Below are positions 11,283 to 23,501 of a stretch of 64,000 nucleotides of DNA, in pieces (position 1 is the stretch's first letter; each line of letters starts with the position of its first letter). A model generated the notes under the pieces. That model was not told the origin of the DNA and did no database searches. It saw only the letters and a list, made by a program, of their open reading frames with translations. This DNA is from Lactarius indigo. Its lineage: Eukaryota > Basidiomycota > Agaricomycetes > Russulales > Russulaceae. The position numbers and the translations under genes were made by a program. The DNA lies in NCBI GenBank assembly GCA_025766275.1, contig JAFKAC010000031.1, forward strand, positions 558,001-622,000, read 5' to 3'.

Positions 11283-14200
11283 TTAATACTTCTCGGATAA
11301 GACTGAAAGTCCGAGGATCAGAAAGGGGATGCGTATAACGGCACCATACTCACTTAAAGTGACCAGAGAAGTCCACCCAGTGAAGGGGTGACTAGGATAT
11401 GAGTGTCTATCAGTCAGGATTTTCGGAATGTGATTGGAAGATAGCACCTTCTTCTACCCTCGCCCGTATTGGCGTCGTATTGTTCCCAAACATAGCCCGT
11501 ACGTTCATATTCCTTCAAGTGGGCACTAGACGATTAGACAGCACTAGGACAATATATCCGTAATTTACGTGCCTTGAAAACGTTGTCAATTACATTCTGA
11601 CGGAGTTCTGTGTAGATTGATCGAGCCTTGTCCTGGTGGGGTCCCTCATGCACAGTATAGGTCTATAAAAAAGGTGCCGCCGTAAGAAAAAAAAATCGCC
11701 GCGCCGTGTCTCGTGCCTACCTCGTGCAACGCCTGTAATGCAAGATAGTTCATTTGCATCCAAATAGGGCCTTTCCAGTAGTTTTCACCCACCCCGAATT
11801 CGGGATGGGATGCAGATAAACTCCTGAGACCGTAGGGCGACCATAGGTGGTTTGGGTCACGCAGCAGATCCAAAACGGAGCCAAGGTGAGGGGAGTCTGG
11901 TGGCAGCAGAGACAACAAGAACGGGAACAAAGAAAGGTAACCCTTGTGGCAGACGTGATATGATTCGTCTGTTGTTAAGCATTAGTTGTCGAGTCGTCTA
12001 GGGAACCATGGGAGTCGTCGCACCGTCGTCATCCACACCAATGTCACAATACATCTGTGATTCTTCGCTCCAGTGTAGATCTGTTTTACAACAATAGTTA
12101 GGACATAAGTGTGAATTGGGTGTGAAGGCGCCCAACCATCGATGTTATCGATAACAGCTTTCTCAGCGTTGGCATAATACAATTTGTCCTCATTTTCCCC
12201 GATAAACTCAGCAATCTCCTTCATTGTTCTGGAAAAGAATCCCATCCAGGAAAGTAAGTCCAAATGAAGTTCACCAGTGTGAGGCGGGGCCCTAGGATAG
12301 TCGTCCATGCCGCTCGTTAATATATGCTTTTCCGACCGACCTCGCCACCGATAAGCTTCAGTCCTTGAACGAGCCTTGCGTCCATACTGTTTCAGTTGCC
12401 CGCGCTGTGTTCGCCTAAACCACTCATAGTGGCGCTTGAGTGGTTGATAGATCGACTGTAAGAAAGATAACGCTAAGGACTGATCTTCCAGATACCGGCT
12501 GCTGTGTGAAGAAGACGGCGAAGCTGCGAGAGGAACCTGAAGACCTCCTGTGGCGAAGTCCAAACCTAAGTCCTGGTCGGTGGGCCCAGCACGACGTCTC
12601 AGGCGTTTGATAAAAGCGGTCACCGCCATGGTCAGCGTAGGGGGATTGGCGAAGTTGGGAACCTGTGTCTGGAATTGCTCTGGGACCTGAAAATCATTGT
12701 ACCGAGTGAAGTGTTCACGAGTTTGTGAGTTCAGACAACATACCTTACTGCGTGCTTCTTCACCAAGAATCTGCTCACGGGCAACCCAGCCGTCATCGTC
12801 AATTAGATTTACCCAGTCCTTCAGGATCTCCAGACTGTGGTGGGTTAGGTCAGCGGGTGAGGACACAGGGAGGAGGGGGTTTCACCTAAGATCGTTGTCC
12901 CATTCGCCAACATGCAAGAGGTGGAAACCTTCGTCCCAATAAAAGCCTCTCGGGAAGAAGCTGCGACTGGGAGTCGCAGTCAACAAGGCTTTTGGCTCTG
13001 TCAAATGAGGGCCCTTGGTAGTTTTGTCGTCGTCTCCATGGTCAGCCGACGAGCCGTCGTCATCCCATTCATTGGAGAAGGTGGGGTCTACGATTGATGT
13101 TCCGTAAAAGTATCCAATACCTCCAAGGAGATTCGAAGTAATTGCTTGAGAAAATGCGTCGAGTGCATCTCGTCTCGGGGAATCTGGGATAGGAAATATC
13201 CTATTAAAGCGTTCGGCGAATGCGGCAGAAAACGCGGCGATTCCCTCATCGAGAGTTGCAGCTGAGGAAACGTTAGCCTTGTACGCGTCTTTACCACAGC
13301 TGAGACGCGTACAGTTCAAATTCGCACGAGAGCTTCGGCTCTCAAAAAACACATCAAATTGGAATTCCCCATCAAAGAACTTCTGGACAGCAAAGAGATT
13401 GCTTCCCGAGAATGTCTCGTCGGAAAGCTGAAGAGTGAACGATGGATCGGGGGCCTGCTTCGGATTTGTCACACCTTCGACAGCCTTTCCGGCATTTTGG
13501 GCGAGTTGTTGTACGATAATTTCTGCTTCGCGTTAAGCTTCCTCATCTAGAGCGACGCATATATCCTACCTTTGGCTTGCCATATGTTCCCAGCAGGAAC
13601 GCGAAATCCGCTATAGTGCGTTTTCCCGATACGCTTGGCGAAAGCATCGGCAAATGAGCCACCAAAAAAAGCCTTGTTATTTGGGCCTACAACTCTGTTG
13701 AGACATGTTGCAGAGGCGGACAGTGGGAACCTACCATCCACAACTCGGATAGTAAAGTCATCAAGCTCAGGTGTAAACCCGGTGAGCACGACAGGTCCGT
13801 CAATGCCCTGGTGATTTCGTTTAGTTATGGGGTGGCCGGAGATGCAGGACACATACGTTCTCGTCTTCCTCCGTTTCTAGGTCAAGCCCCCCCATCCCTT
13901 CCAACCCAGCGTAGAAGACAAAAGAGGTGCGTGAAGGTTGTCCTGGTCATGATTAGCGGAGGGAAGAAGTACAAGTTGGAATGCCCAAACCTTGGAAGAT
14001 AGGCTCTCCCTTGATTCGCGCTGCCCAGCTTCCGCCATGCTCACCACCAGCTACCTTCAGTAGCTCGGTGGTTACTTTGACGTTGTTATGAGGATCTCTA
14101 ACGACTTGGATGCCTCCCTCACGAGGATCGAACTGTGTCCACGTGTACCCACCCAACCCATCTCCTTGGTCGCAGGCGTGTCGTGCCTCTGTGAAGAGCG

Positions 14201-14435
14201 TCAGAAATGGTATTACAAAGGTGTTATTGAAAAGTGACGCGCTTGTGAAAGACTGGTAGTCCTGAGTACCGAACCAGACAAGGCCAGTCATGAGGGACTG
14301 GGGAATCCGCGGCCTAAGGCCAAAATAAAGGTTTGGACGATAAGTACCCCATAAGAGTGAGTTAGTGCCAGTGTCGTTGAAAGAGTACGGTGTGACAGTG
14401 GGGGCGAATGTGAGGAGGAGCCAGAGTAGTTGCAT
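11283..14435 (-). CDS. mannosyl-oligosaccharide glucosidase I (GH63), ER N-glycan trimming
   Basis: Thirteen exons (minus strand: 13991-14435, 13857-13942, 13735-13807, 13570-13686, 12886-13522, 12744-12834, 12137-12686, 12024-12080, 11721-11968, 11573-11662, 11448-11512, 11354-11391, 11283-11302) give 838 residues, the usual family length. Family motifs are clear: LLWGTYRPNLYFGLRPR near the N-terminus, SFFPRGFYWDEGFH near residue 440, HVCHKGYLSLFPFLL, and GENYWKGPIWMQMNYL near 750. It ends HPFTGWTSLVTLILSEKY. The enzyme removes the outermost glucose from the Glc3Man9GlcNAc2 glycan after transfer to protein in the ER (yeast Cwh41/Gls1). The N-terminus reads as a plain signal sequence (MQLLWLLLTFAPTVTP), not the long cytosolic tail and anchor of many homologues. 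Intron 10 requires GC..AG ends. It shares a 137-bp divergent promoter with DIS3. Confidence 0.95.
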
Positions 14436-14572
14436 TGGTCCTCAAACTACAACCGCGTAACTTTTTATTGACTTCGTGGCCACGGCGACATTGATGGGAA
14501 CCGTGTTCAGATTAGATTAGATCGGATCTCCCGAATCAGGTCGAGCTTTGCTCTTGGTTCCCTACACACATC
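14436..14572. promoter_or_regulatory. shared divergent promoter, glucosidase I / DIS3
   Basis: Only 137 bp separate the two start codons, so the 5' leaders and promoters of both genes must lie here. A short AGATT direct repeat (AGATTAGATTAGATCGGATC) sits near its middle. No TATA box was identified. Confidence 0.6.
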
Positions 14573-17500
14573 ATGGTCGAGATCACTATTCGTAAACGAC
14601 CACGAGAGGATGCAGAATTGACACAACGAAAGTTCTTCAAGAAAACTGCTAGGGGTAAAGTGGTCAAAGGTGCGTTGTTATCCACGACCTTTCGTGACTA
14701 GGCCCCGGATCTTTTTTCTAGTCATCCGAGAGAGATATCTCAGGGACGACGTCTCCTGTGGAATAGACAAGTGCAGAGAATGTATCTCTTCCCCCACACT
14801 ACATCTTCCGTTTGGTGGCGCCGTAGACCACAGGCTGTTCCCTCAGGGTCATTTCGTCTTACCTGATACAAACGTATTCCTCGCCCAGGTTCGTCTCTTC
14901 AACAATCATAGGCAGAGTTATTTGGGTTGACGATGAACCCTCACCTTGCAGATGGATGTAATAGAGTCAAATTATTTCAAGACTCCTATTATACTATTAC
15001 AGACAGTGCTGGAAGAAGTTCGACACCGGTCGCTGCCACTCTTTAACCGACTAAAGGCGCTAATGAAGATGGATGAGAAACGTACCTGGATATTTTATAA
15101 TGAGTTTCGTTCGTGAGTACCGTTGCACGATAAGGGAGGGGCTGTGATTTCATCCATAACATAACAGAGAAACGGCCGTTGTCCGTGAAGTGGGTGAAAC
15201 CCCGAACGATCGCAACGATAGGGGTTAGCGAGTGCTACGAATATATCATCACCTGCTGACATAGAGCCCAAGCAATTCGCGTTGGAACCGCTTGGTACAA
15301 TTCGCATATATATCTTACTCGTCCACCAATTCGAGGGCAACCAAAGCCGGCACTACCGACAATTGTACTCTTGACAGAAGACGTCGATAATAGGCGGAAA
15401 GCCGAGAAGGCCTCAATACCATGTTATTCAGGTGATTCATTGTCATTATCATTTGTACAGTGATCAATTCATCCCTCAACTATCTCCCTTTGTAGTTCGA
15501 CAATATCTCGAAGGCATGCCTGAATCCACTCAACTTATGGACCTATTATCGGCAGGATCTGATAGCATTGAACCAGCAATAGCTGCAGGACGTCCTCCCT
15601 TATATTCCGAAGTGAGATGATCTCGTTCCCGTCGTTGGTTACTGATTTTGGTCATTATCAAGTATTTGCCCACCGGTGCTCTCACGGCAGGAGTCAAAGC
15701 CGGCCAATTGCATCAAGGGCATTTCAACGCAAGCCAATTCAACTTTTTGGAGGTCAGTATTGTAAGCAATCACGAGTACTTTCGTCATCAACAAATCTAT
15801 AGGGGAGCGTCAATGTAGAGTCGTATGGCAAACCAATTCTCCTTAGCGGGCGAGAAAATATGAACCGAGCCGTACACGGGGACATAGTTGTAGTTGAGGT
15901 ATTCAGCGAACAAGAATGGAAAGCTCCGACGGACGAGGTGGTCGACCAGGAATGTGAGTTCGAACCATATTTCGCCGGACGCCACTGATCGATCTGAAGC
16001 CGCGCTTAAAAATGACGATGCCGAGGAATCGGATGAGGAGGGAGAAAGGGTCGTCGTGGAAGAAAAGACTCCAAGAGCTGAAGTTCCTTCACGAACATCA
16101 ACCGAGAAGCAGCCCACAGGCCGCATTGTCGGTATCATCAAACGGAACTGGCGAGCGTAAGTGGTCAGTGCCCCGCTATACCCCGCGTCCTAACACAGTT
16201 CGTTTCTAGCTTTGTCTGTCACATAGATAGCACGTCCTTAAATTCATCTACGACGACTTCGCTTTCTCAACAGACTGTATTCGCAACCCCCGTCTCGCGT
16301 CTCCTTCCACGCATTCGGATGCGCACTCGCCAGGCGCCCGCGCTTCTTGGTCAAAAAATCCTTGTCACTATCGACAAATGGGATATAACTTCACGTTATC
16401 CAGAAGGTCACTTCGTGAGAGCTCTCGGCAAGGTCGAGAGCAAAGAAGCCGAGCAAGAGAGCCTGTTGCTCGAGTTTGATGTCCCATATAGGCCTTTTGG
16501 GAAGGCTATTCTGGATTGCTTGCCAACTGAAGGCGAGCAGTGGGTCGTGCCACCTAAGAGCGCCGACAACCTCACTTGGAGAGATCGCGAGGACCTTCGA
16601 CAACTCAATATATGTAGCATTGATCCTCCCGGTACGTGTCCCGCGTCCAGTTTCTGAAAAAAAAGTGGCCTGACACCCATCCACCCCCAAGCTTGCCAGG
16701 ATATCGATGACGCGTTGCACGCTCGTCAATTACCGAACGGAAACATCGAAGCAGGTGTCCGTGAGCGATTTTTTTTTAAATTGAAGTATCAAATTCCCTC
16801 GTTAATCGTTCATTCTTTCTCCAGACATCGCAGATGTCTCCCATTTTGTTCTCCCCGACAACCCGATGGACGCTGAGGCCGCAGCGCGTGGAACGACAGT
16901 CTATCTGGTGGACAAGCGCATAGACATGTTGCCAGCCCTTCTAGGAACGAATCTCTGCTCTCTTCGACCCTTCGTCGAGCGGCTGGCCTTTTCCGTAATC
17001 TGGGTAGGCGGGGCGTTTCTCTGTCGCCTGCAGCTTTTAATGTCGGCATTCTATGCAGGAGTTGACACCCGAGGCGAAGATTGCGAACGTCCGATTTACC
17101 AAGTCGGTTATCGCGTCTAAATGCGCTTTCACTTACGAGGAAGCACAGACTCGCAAAGATGACCCGTTCGTTTTTTGCTCCTTTCTCTCGATCACGTGGT
17201 CTCATGATCTGTGCGTAGACACCAACAGGATGAGCTGACGGACAGCATTCGCCTTCTCAACACCCTCGCGCAGAAGTTGAAAGCCGGCCGCATGGCAGCT
17301 GGAGCGCTTAACCTGGCATCGCCAGAAGTCAAGATTCATCTGGATAGTGCAGAGTCCTCCGATCCAATAGATGTCGAGCAGAAGGAGCAGCGCGAAACTA
17401 ACAGCCTGGTCGAAGAGTTCATGCTGCTCGCGAATATAAGCGTTGCCAAAAAAATTCAGGAAGCGTTCCCGCAAACCGCTGTTCTCAGAAGGCACATGCC

Positions 17501-18434
17501 ACCCCCCAAAACGAACTTTGAGAAACTCCAGGATATTCTCCAGAAGCGTCGAGGTATATCACTGGATGTGTCCTCCTCTGGCGCACTGGCAACATCGCTG
17601 GATAAATGCATCGTGGGTATCTAGACCGATTCTCGTGCATATGAGCGCTAAGGCGATTGTAGGATCCCGAAGAGCCAGCGTTCAATACACTCGTCCGTAT
17701 CATGGCAACGCGATGCATGCTCTCTGCAGAATACTTTTGCTCGGGAAGCGTTTCCAAGGAAACTTTTGGGCATTATGGCCTGGCTAGTCCAATTTATACA
17801 CACTTTACAAGCCCTATCAGACGGTATGCTGGTAAGCAAGCTACTTTTCTTATTATCTCCATTTTCTACGAAGCGAATAGACGTCTTGGTGCACCGGCAA
17901 CTTGCGGCTGCAATATCCTTTAGCTCATTGCATGCTTCCCTTCACTCGAAGACGCATGTGGAGCGTGCGCTAGACGTCGTGAACAGAAGACATCGCATGG
18001 CACAGATGGCGAGTCGTGCTAGCGTAGAGTTCTACGTTGGCCTCGCCCTCAAAGCCCGAGCAGAGAGATCTGCGTCCCTAGGAACTGGTAAGGTGACCGA
18101 GGAGGCATTTGTCATCCGGACCTTCCGCAATGGTCTCAACGTATTCGTTTCAAAGTTAGTGTTATTTCTTATCTCCAAAATTTCCCTGATCCGAGACCTG
18201 TTCTCGTTTTAAAGGCTTGGCATCGAAGGACTGGTCACGTTCAAGCGCGAGACAAGATTCGATGCGGACAATTACACCTTCACGATACCATGCTCAGGTC
18301 TAGGAGGTGAAGATGTCGAGATCGCAGTATTTGACAAAGTTGTAGTGAGCATAGAAGTGGAGAAGGACAAAAACACCCAACGAGGGAAAGTTAAAATGTC
18401 CCTCGTGCAGCCGATAGATTCTAGCGGCATGTAG
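14573..18434 (+). CDS. dis3: exosome complex exonuclease RRP44/DIS3
   Basis: Seventeen phase-consistent exons (14573-14669, 14722-14888, 14952-15112, 15168-15223, 15273-15431, 15496-15611, 15663-15752, 15803-15953, 16000-16156, 16210-16631, 16692-16760, 16825-17003, 17059-17165, 17219-17612, 17663-17831, 17881-18154, 18215-18434) give 995 residues, as in yeast and human DIS3. Domain order matches: a CR3-like cysteine motif ([10 protein letters not shown]), the PIN endonuclease domain with LPDTNVF and NDRNDRAIR acidic residues, cold-shock domains, the RNB catalytic core with [11 protein letters not shown] near residue 530, [19 protein letters not shown], and a C-terminal S1-like domain. It is the 3'-5' exonuclease and endonuclease of the RNA exosome in nucleus and cytoplasm. 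All core catalytic aspartates appear present. Confidence 0.96.
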
Positions 18435-19524
18435 CGGACGCGGACCCCTAGATGGCTAGTCTACATATAATGAAGCATGTCCGTCCAGGCCTATTCCACG
18501 AGCATTTGTAATCTGAACTGATCAAGAACGCGGACGGTAAGAGCAACGAAAAACAAAATATCAACGATTTTGTTCCTGTACTGTCCCAGGAAACTTGGAA
18601 GTCTGCTGCATTTTACAGTAACCGTGCGGTACGCTCTACGCTCTACGTAAACGCGTAAACCTCGACGCAAACGTCCTTCGAGTCCGTCTTCTGCTCTCAT
18701 CGTCAGCGATTACTTTTAGTTTCGATCTCGTGCCCCTCAGGCTCTCCTCCGAGCCCGGTAACACTCGAACGAATCGTTGTATCTGCGGTTTCCTCGGTGG
18801 TACCTAAGCGTAAAAATTGTGGCGCACTCTGGCGAGCTGCGAACATGCTTGAACACACTCGCGTCAACTACCCTGCACAGCAAACGACGTCTTTCATCCT
18901 TTTGTTCTCCGCTCACACCCTCCCTCGCCGCCCGCTCACGACTGGCACATGAGCTGCTTCTGCCGCCTGTAAAATATGGGGACTGCGCTCACGCCTCCCT
19001 CACCTCTTTCACTGAGCTCCCGTCTTCCTCCGTGCAGCTCGACAACTTGCTTCTCAGACTCACCCCGATTGGGTGCACGCCTTTCTTTCCTAGTGAGCGC
19101 CTTCCGAACACAGCCACCGATAAACCAGCGCCGCCTACCCTTGCTTGCCAGAAATGAAAACAATTCATATTCGCGCAACACACTTTGAAACAACGTATGC
19201 GTGCAACACGATTATGTTACAAGCCATCGGCCAAGGAAGAGAATCTGCGTTTGAATTTAGGCGAACCCAAGAGGGCGCTCGCGTAATTCTAGCGCGGGAA
19301 ATTTGCTTTTGAGCCGACCATCACGCCCATATCTTTCAGGCACCGTCCAGTTCGTGTGATCGTCGATTTTGACACGAATGGCCGAGTCCGCATTCACGGT
19401 CGGCCTTAAAAAATAATGTTCGTGCACCGCGGCATCTGGACCTCTACCCCAAGCCTGTATCTTCGTTCCTTCTCTCTTGCCCTCGTTGCGTTGGATGCAC
19501 CAGTTCTCAGGGACAATATAGGCT
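18435..19524. other. intergenic, no gene seen
   Basis: Holds the DIS3 3' end and the promoter of the next membrane-protein gene. Open frames around 18.9-19.2 kb are Ser/Leu-rich in several frames at once and show no family resemblance. Confidence 0.5.
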
Positions 19525-21177
19525 ATGTCCAGTTCGGCCCCACAAACACAGCCGCCGCCATCGGTTTCAACGCCAAGTCAAGCCTCGATACTCGGTCCAG
19601 GGCTTGTAGGCATCTTAATCCAAGGGATAGAAACCGGTCTCGTCCTAGCCCAGTTCTCTCGGTGGTTCTTCAGACCTGGCCGTGGCAAGAGTACCGTTTT
19701 ATCCGCCGTCGTCATATTTGTGACCGTAGTTGGACTGTACGTTTCTTCCACACTCCTTGTCAAGTGCTTTCATCATCTATTCTCATTTATGAAGTGTGCA
19801 GACCGGGCTATGCTTTGCATCTGCTTGGTGTAAGTACGTAGAGCGGTTTGGAATGACCGTATGTGTCGCTTTCATCCTGCTCACTGCATCGTGACACTTA
19901 AGTTATACCTCAGCTGCGTCCGGACTGGGAGGATATCGTTCAGTCTATTCCAGTGCGTGGAGAATCCCTCTTGTCTTATAGCTCCTAATCCTGTTTTGTA
20001 GACCTATGTCATATCATTTCCCGTTCAAGCTTTGATGATCGAACGCTGCTATTGGGTTCGTTCTCAACCATATTGGGTAGACTCTCCCATTTGACCAGTA
20101 AAAACAGCTCGGGAAAAAGAACATGTTTATCACCGTCAGTAGCTCGCTCGTCCCTGAGAGTACGCTGAACCGTTTCTTACCCAGATCCCGCTTGTGCTAC
20201 TTCTGGTGGCCTCAGTGATCATGACATCGTGGTCAATATTTTTGATGATTCATTATTTGACCACTTTCGCTCAGGAGGACTGGGTTCGCTTGCCCCAAAC
20301 AGTTGGCATACTTTGGCCTTGTAAGCACTCAACTAGTTCCTTGGGAAAGTCCTTTCTGGAACATTTACAGACATGATTTCTCTCCTTCTCCCTTCGGGTG
20401 AGTCTGCCGTAGTTCATAACGCGTTGCGGTCACCTAGCCCCTCTCAGTCCTCGACCTCGCTCTTACTGGCATCTGTGTGTCGCCCGTGCTTCCTGTGACA
20501 TGTGTCGACGCGCTTATCGTCGAATTTTCCACACTAAGTACTTCATTACCTCACCCGAACGATGAAGCGGGTGTATGCTTCTCATCAACGCAAGGTGTGT
20601 CTCTTGTGTTTAAGAGAATGCCTTGTGTGTGTTCATTTTTTGGGGGGGAACCATAGCTAATCACTCGCCTTGTGATAATCGTGTGGCAATCTGCACTGCC
20701 ACCGACTCTCTGCGCCATGTGCACGTTCGTGCTCTACCTCCTACTCACGACCACACCTCGGGTAGGTGTCACCAATATCTGCCTCTGCTCGGGCCTTTGT
20801 TTGGCATCTCGTTCGTAGGAGCTCACCGGAGCTATGGAACGCTGACGACCCGCTTCCCGTTCTCAGATGGCAGTGCAATTCTGGTTCCCGGTTGTCCAGG
20901 CGATGATTGGGAAGCTCTACATACTTTCGCTCTTTTACATGATGTGCGTTACTTCGATCTGGTCTGCGTTTCGATGGTTTACACTATTTCTGACCTCGCG
21001 TCAAGAAACGCTCCATTCCTACAACCTTACGAGAGACCTACAACGCTCATATCGACGCTCACTTTGCCGGCAGAGGTTATGTGTACATTAACGCGTAATG
21101 CTCGGGTGGGAGACCTTACGTACGGCGAGATTGCGGCGGAATGTGGGGCGGCAAGGACCCTAGACCTTGCAGTGTAG
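19525..21177 (+). CDS. DUF6534-like multi-pass membrane protein
   Basis: Twelve short exons (19525-19736, 19795-19858, 19914-19952, 20002-20055, 20108-20134, 20185-20320, 20371-20397, 20448-20474, 20539-20594, 20657-20761, 20867-20943, 21006-21177) join in phase to 331 residues. The pattern matches what I recall of a large agaricomycete family of seven-helix proteins: SILGPGLVGILIQGIETGLV in helix 1, VQTGLCFASAWCKY, SFPVQALMIERCYW, IPLVLLLVASVIM, WPYMISLLLPSVLDLALTG, then LVIIVWQSALPPTLCAMC and MIGKLYILSLFYMINA before a polar cytosolic tail. Members are of unknown function; plasma-membrane sensing is often guessed. Three exons are only 27 nt and one 39 nt, so automatic annotation is likely to fragment it. 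I see no frame break. The family label is from memory. Confidence 0.8.
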
Positions 21178-21513
21178 TGGACTTCCTCTTCGTACAGAAA
21201 GAGGGGAGGTCTTCTGGTTTACTACCCTGATACACATACCCCGTCGCCCGACCCTTCACTTATCTTACAAGCATGACTTTGCTCGAGCTACCGGCAATGG
21301 AGGGGGGTTATAATATGAGTGTGCTATTTCCTCGATGCTTTAGCAAAACGCTTGTTGCTGGTCTGGAACTATGAATCCCGCCTGTACACCAAGACTATGG
21401 GGCCCTCTACGGGATAAGAAACCTTTTATCGTTCTTAAAAAATCGGTTTCTATAGTACAATTGGCTGTCGATCCCCCGAAGCATATGACCAAACACTTCG
21501 TCATCTCTGTTAG

Positions 21514-21747
21514 GCACTGACTTTGCCTCCGTCGCAGATTCTTTATGGTGGGCAGCTTTGGCTTGGATCGTTCTTCTGGTGTTGTGTACGTAGCTGCGTC
21601 GCCTCAGGCCCTCTTTCTCTGTCTCTTTGCAGAAGGTCTGCGTTCGCCCGTTCTACAAATCGGGTTAGCTATGCCAGTAGTGTTACCGGTGCTGCTATTG
21701 CCAGATCCCGAGTATCAGTGAGCGCTGATCCGACATTCGCACCATGA
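21514..21747 (+). CDS. 3' part of a possible small membrane-protein gene
   Basis: A plausible two-exon tail can be read: an exon after a TTAG acceptor at 21513 encoding TDFASVADSLWWAALAWIVL, a GTGTAC donor, then an exon from 21633 ending at a stop at 21747 with a Ser/Ala/Arg-rich tail (SYASSVTGAAIARSRV). One strong hydrophobic helix is visible. The 5' part, in 21178-21513, could not be resolved: a start at 21272 (MTLLELPAMEGGYN) opens a frame that stops after 33 codons without a clear donor. It may be a real short gene or a decayed relative of the upstream multi-pass protein. Confidence 0.3.
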   Translation, partial: ALTLPPSQILYGGQLWLGSFFWCCVRSCVASGPLSLSLCRRSAFARSTNRVSYASSVTGAAIARSRVSVSADPTFAP

Positions 21748-23501
21748 CCAACACCCCCCCCTCTAAAGCCAACCCCGGGCCACGCCGGTGGGCGATCGTG
21801 AGCGTCCCACTACCGCGACAAGCGAGTGTCACAGCATTTTCAGATTGGAATGATCGTGATTGTGCTCACATATAGTCATCTTTCATTATTGTTTTCTATT
21901 CAGACGTTCGGACGTGCGCCCTGGTCACGGTCTACGTACATGGTGCTACCGATTGTAGCAAAGTAAAAAACTATTTCGGTGAATCCATGCGGTCCCGTTA
22001 TTTGGAATTTGTTTTCACTGCTGTGCAGTGGAGCATCTGATTGATGCTGTTGGCAACCGAAGACAGGATCGCCACACTAGGCCAGGGCCCCAACCCGATC
22101 CACGGAACCCTTCCGACGGCGTCATTCCACTGAATCAGAAAGCCGCAGGGTGTGGGAATCCCTGGGTTCCTCAATCCGGTTTCCACGACCTTTCTGGGAC
22201 TCCAGCACTCAAGATCGGTTCGGGTTAGGGTGCATGCAGCCGCGATAGCCACTTTACGACGCGTGCATTTTCATCTCATGACTGTCTTATTGGTCGCCGT
22301 TTTTAGGGGCGTTTCGGGACGAAGTGGGGGTAGCATTACGTGCTATCGGCTGTTCACAGAATCAAGAAGGGTCGTAGGATCCGCAAGGAAAAACGAGGAC
22401 TTTTATTTTTCACGCACGATAAACTGATGTCTCGTCTTGTCTTCGCGAGAGTGGCAGGTCGGGGACTGGGACATTGCAGTCACAAAGACATGGGACATGG
22501 GAGCCGGGGAAGAGTGCGAAGCGACCTACCATCAGAGCTGTCACAGTCGCGGCAACACAATGGCAGCTATATGAAACGCATGCAGCCGAGGGTGCGACAT
22601 CGCGCAACCCTCGCGGAGAAAATTTCCGGGCCTGCGAAAATACTGTACTGTATTTCCAGAGTCGCTACTATGTTCCTGTCAAGACGTCACTAGTACAGTA
22701 TGAAGACAAGATGCGGTCGGTCAGGCTACTCGCCCGTTAGGTACATATCGCAGGGAAAAGCGGGCTATTCATACCCGAAGCATTGGCGCAGACACGTGGA
22801 TAGATACACACGCAGCCGCCGCGCCGCAAGAATACAATACGAATTGAATCGAGGTCAAGCGCTTTAAGCATTGGCGTGCCGGAAAGAGACCTGATGGGGT
22901 TACGGCGTATGCTGCGAGGCACTTTAAAGGAGGCGATCACGAAGCAACCCGAGCAAGGGGAAGCACGACTAGCTCATGCCAGGAGCATTCAGTAAAAGAC
23001 ACATCTGGCTTGGAGATCATTGATTACTTTCCGGGTTCGCCGCAGTGCGACGTCCATATTCAAGCTTCCCATAAATGGGGGACATGTGACAAGATGGCTT
23101 GATGGGGGTCGGTCGGTGCGGTCAGCGTGCAACAACCTTGCAGGTTGTAGGCTGGAGCCAGTCATTCATTGTCCTCTGTGGTCACTGTAATGGAATGCCA
23201 GTGTGTAAGACCAACTGACCAAAATTTAGAACTCGGAGAAGATGTGGTGCACAAATCGTCTCCGGGAATCCACCCAGCAAGTTAAGTCGAGTCAGTTTTG
23301 GATGAGTGGGGCTGTGGATTGGGCTGAGTGAACTAAATAAGCAAGCTCGGGTTGTTGTGCTTTGTTGACTCGAGCAGTGTTGCGGCCCCGCGCCCGTGGG
23401 GGCCACCTCACGTTATAAGCCATCCGTCACATCCATTTGACCCTACCATTACACTTGCACTTAACCCACACCCAGAACACTTCTTCAATTTTTGCACTAC
23501 A
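21748..23501. other. intergenic, no gene seen
   Basis: About 1.75 kb upstream of ATG8. Several short frames overlap but none has splice support or a recognisable product. The ATG8 promoter should lie in the last few hundred bases. Confidence 0.5.
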
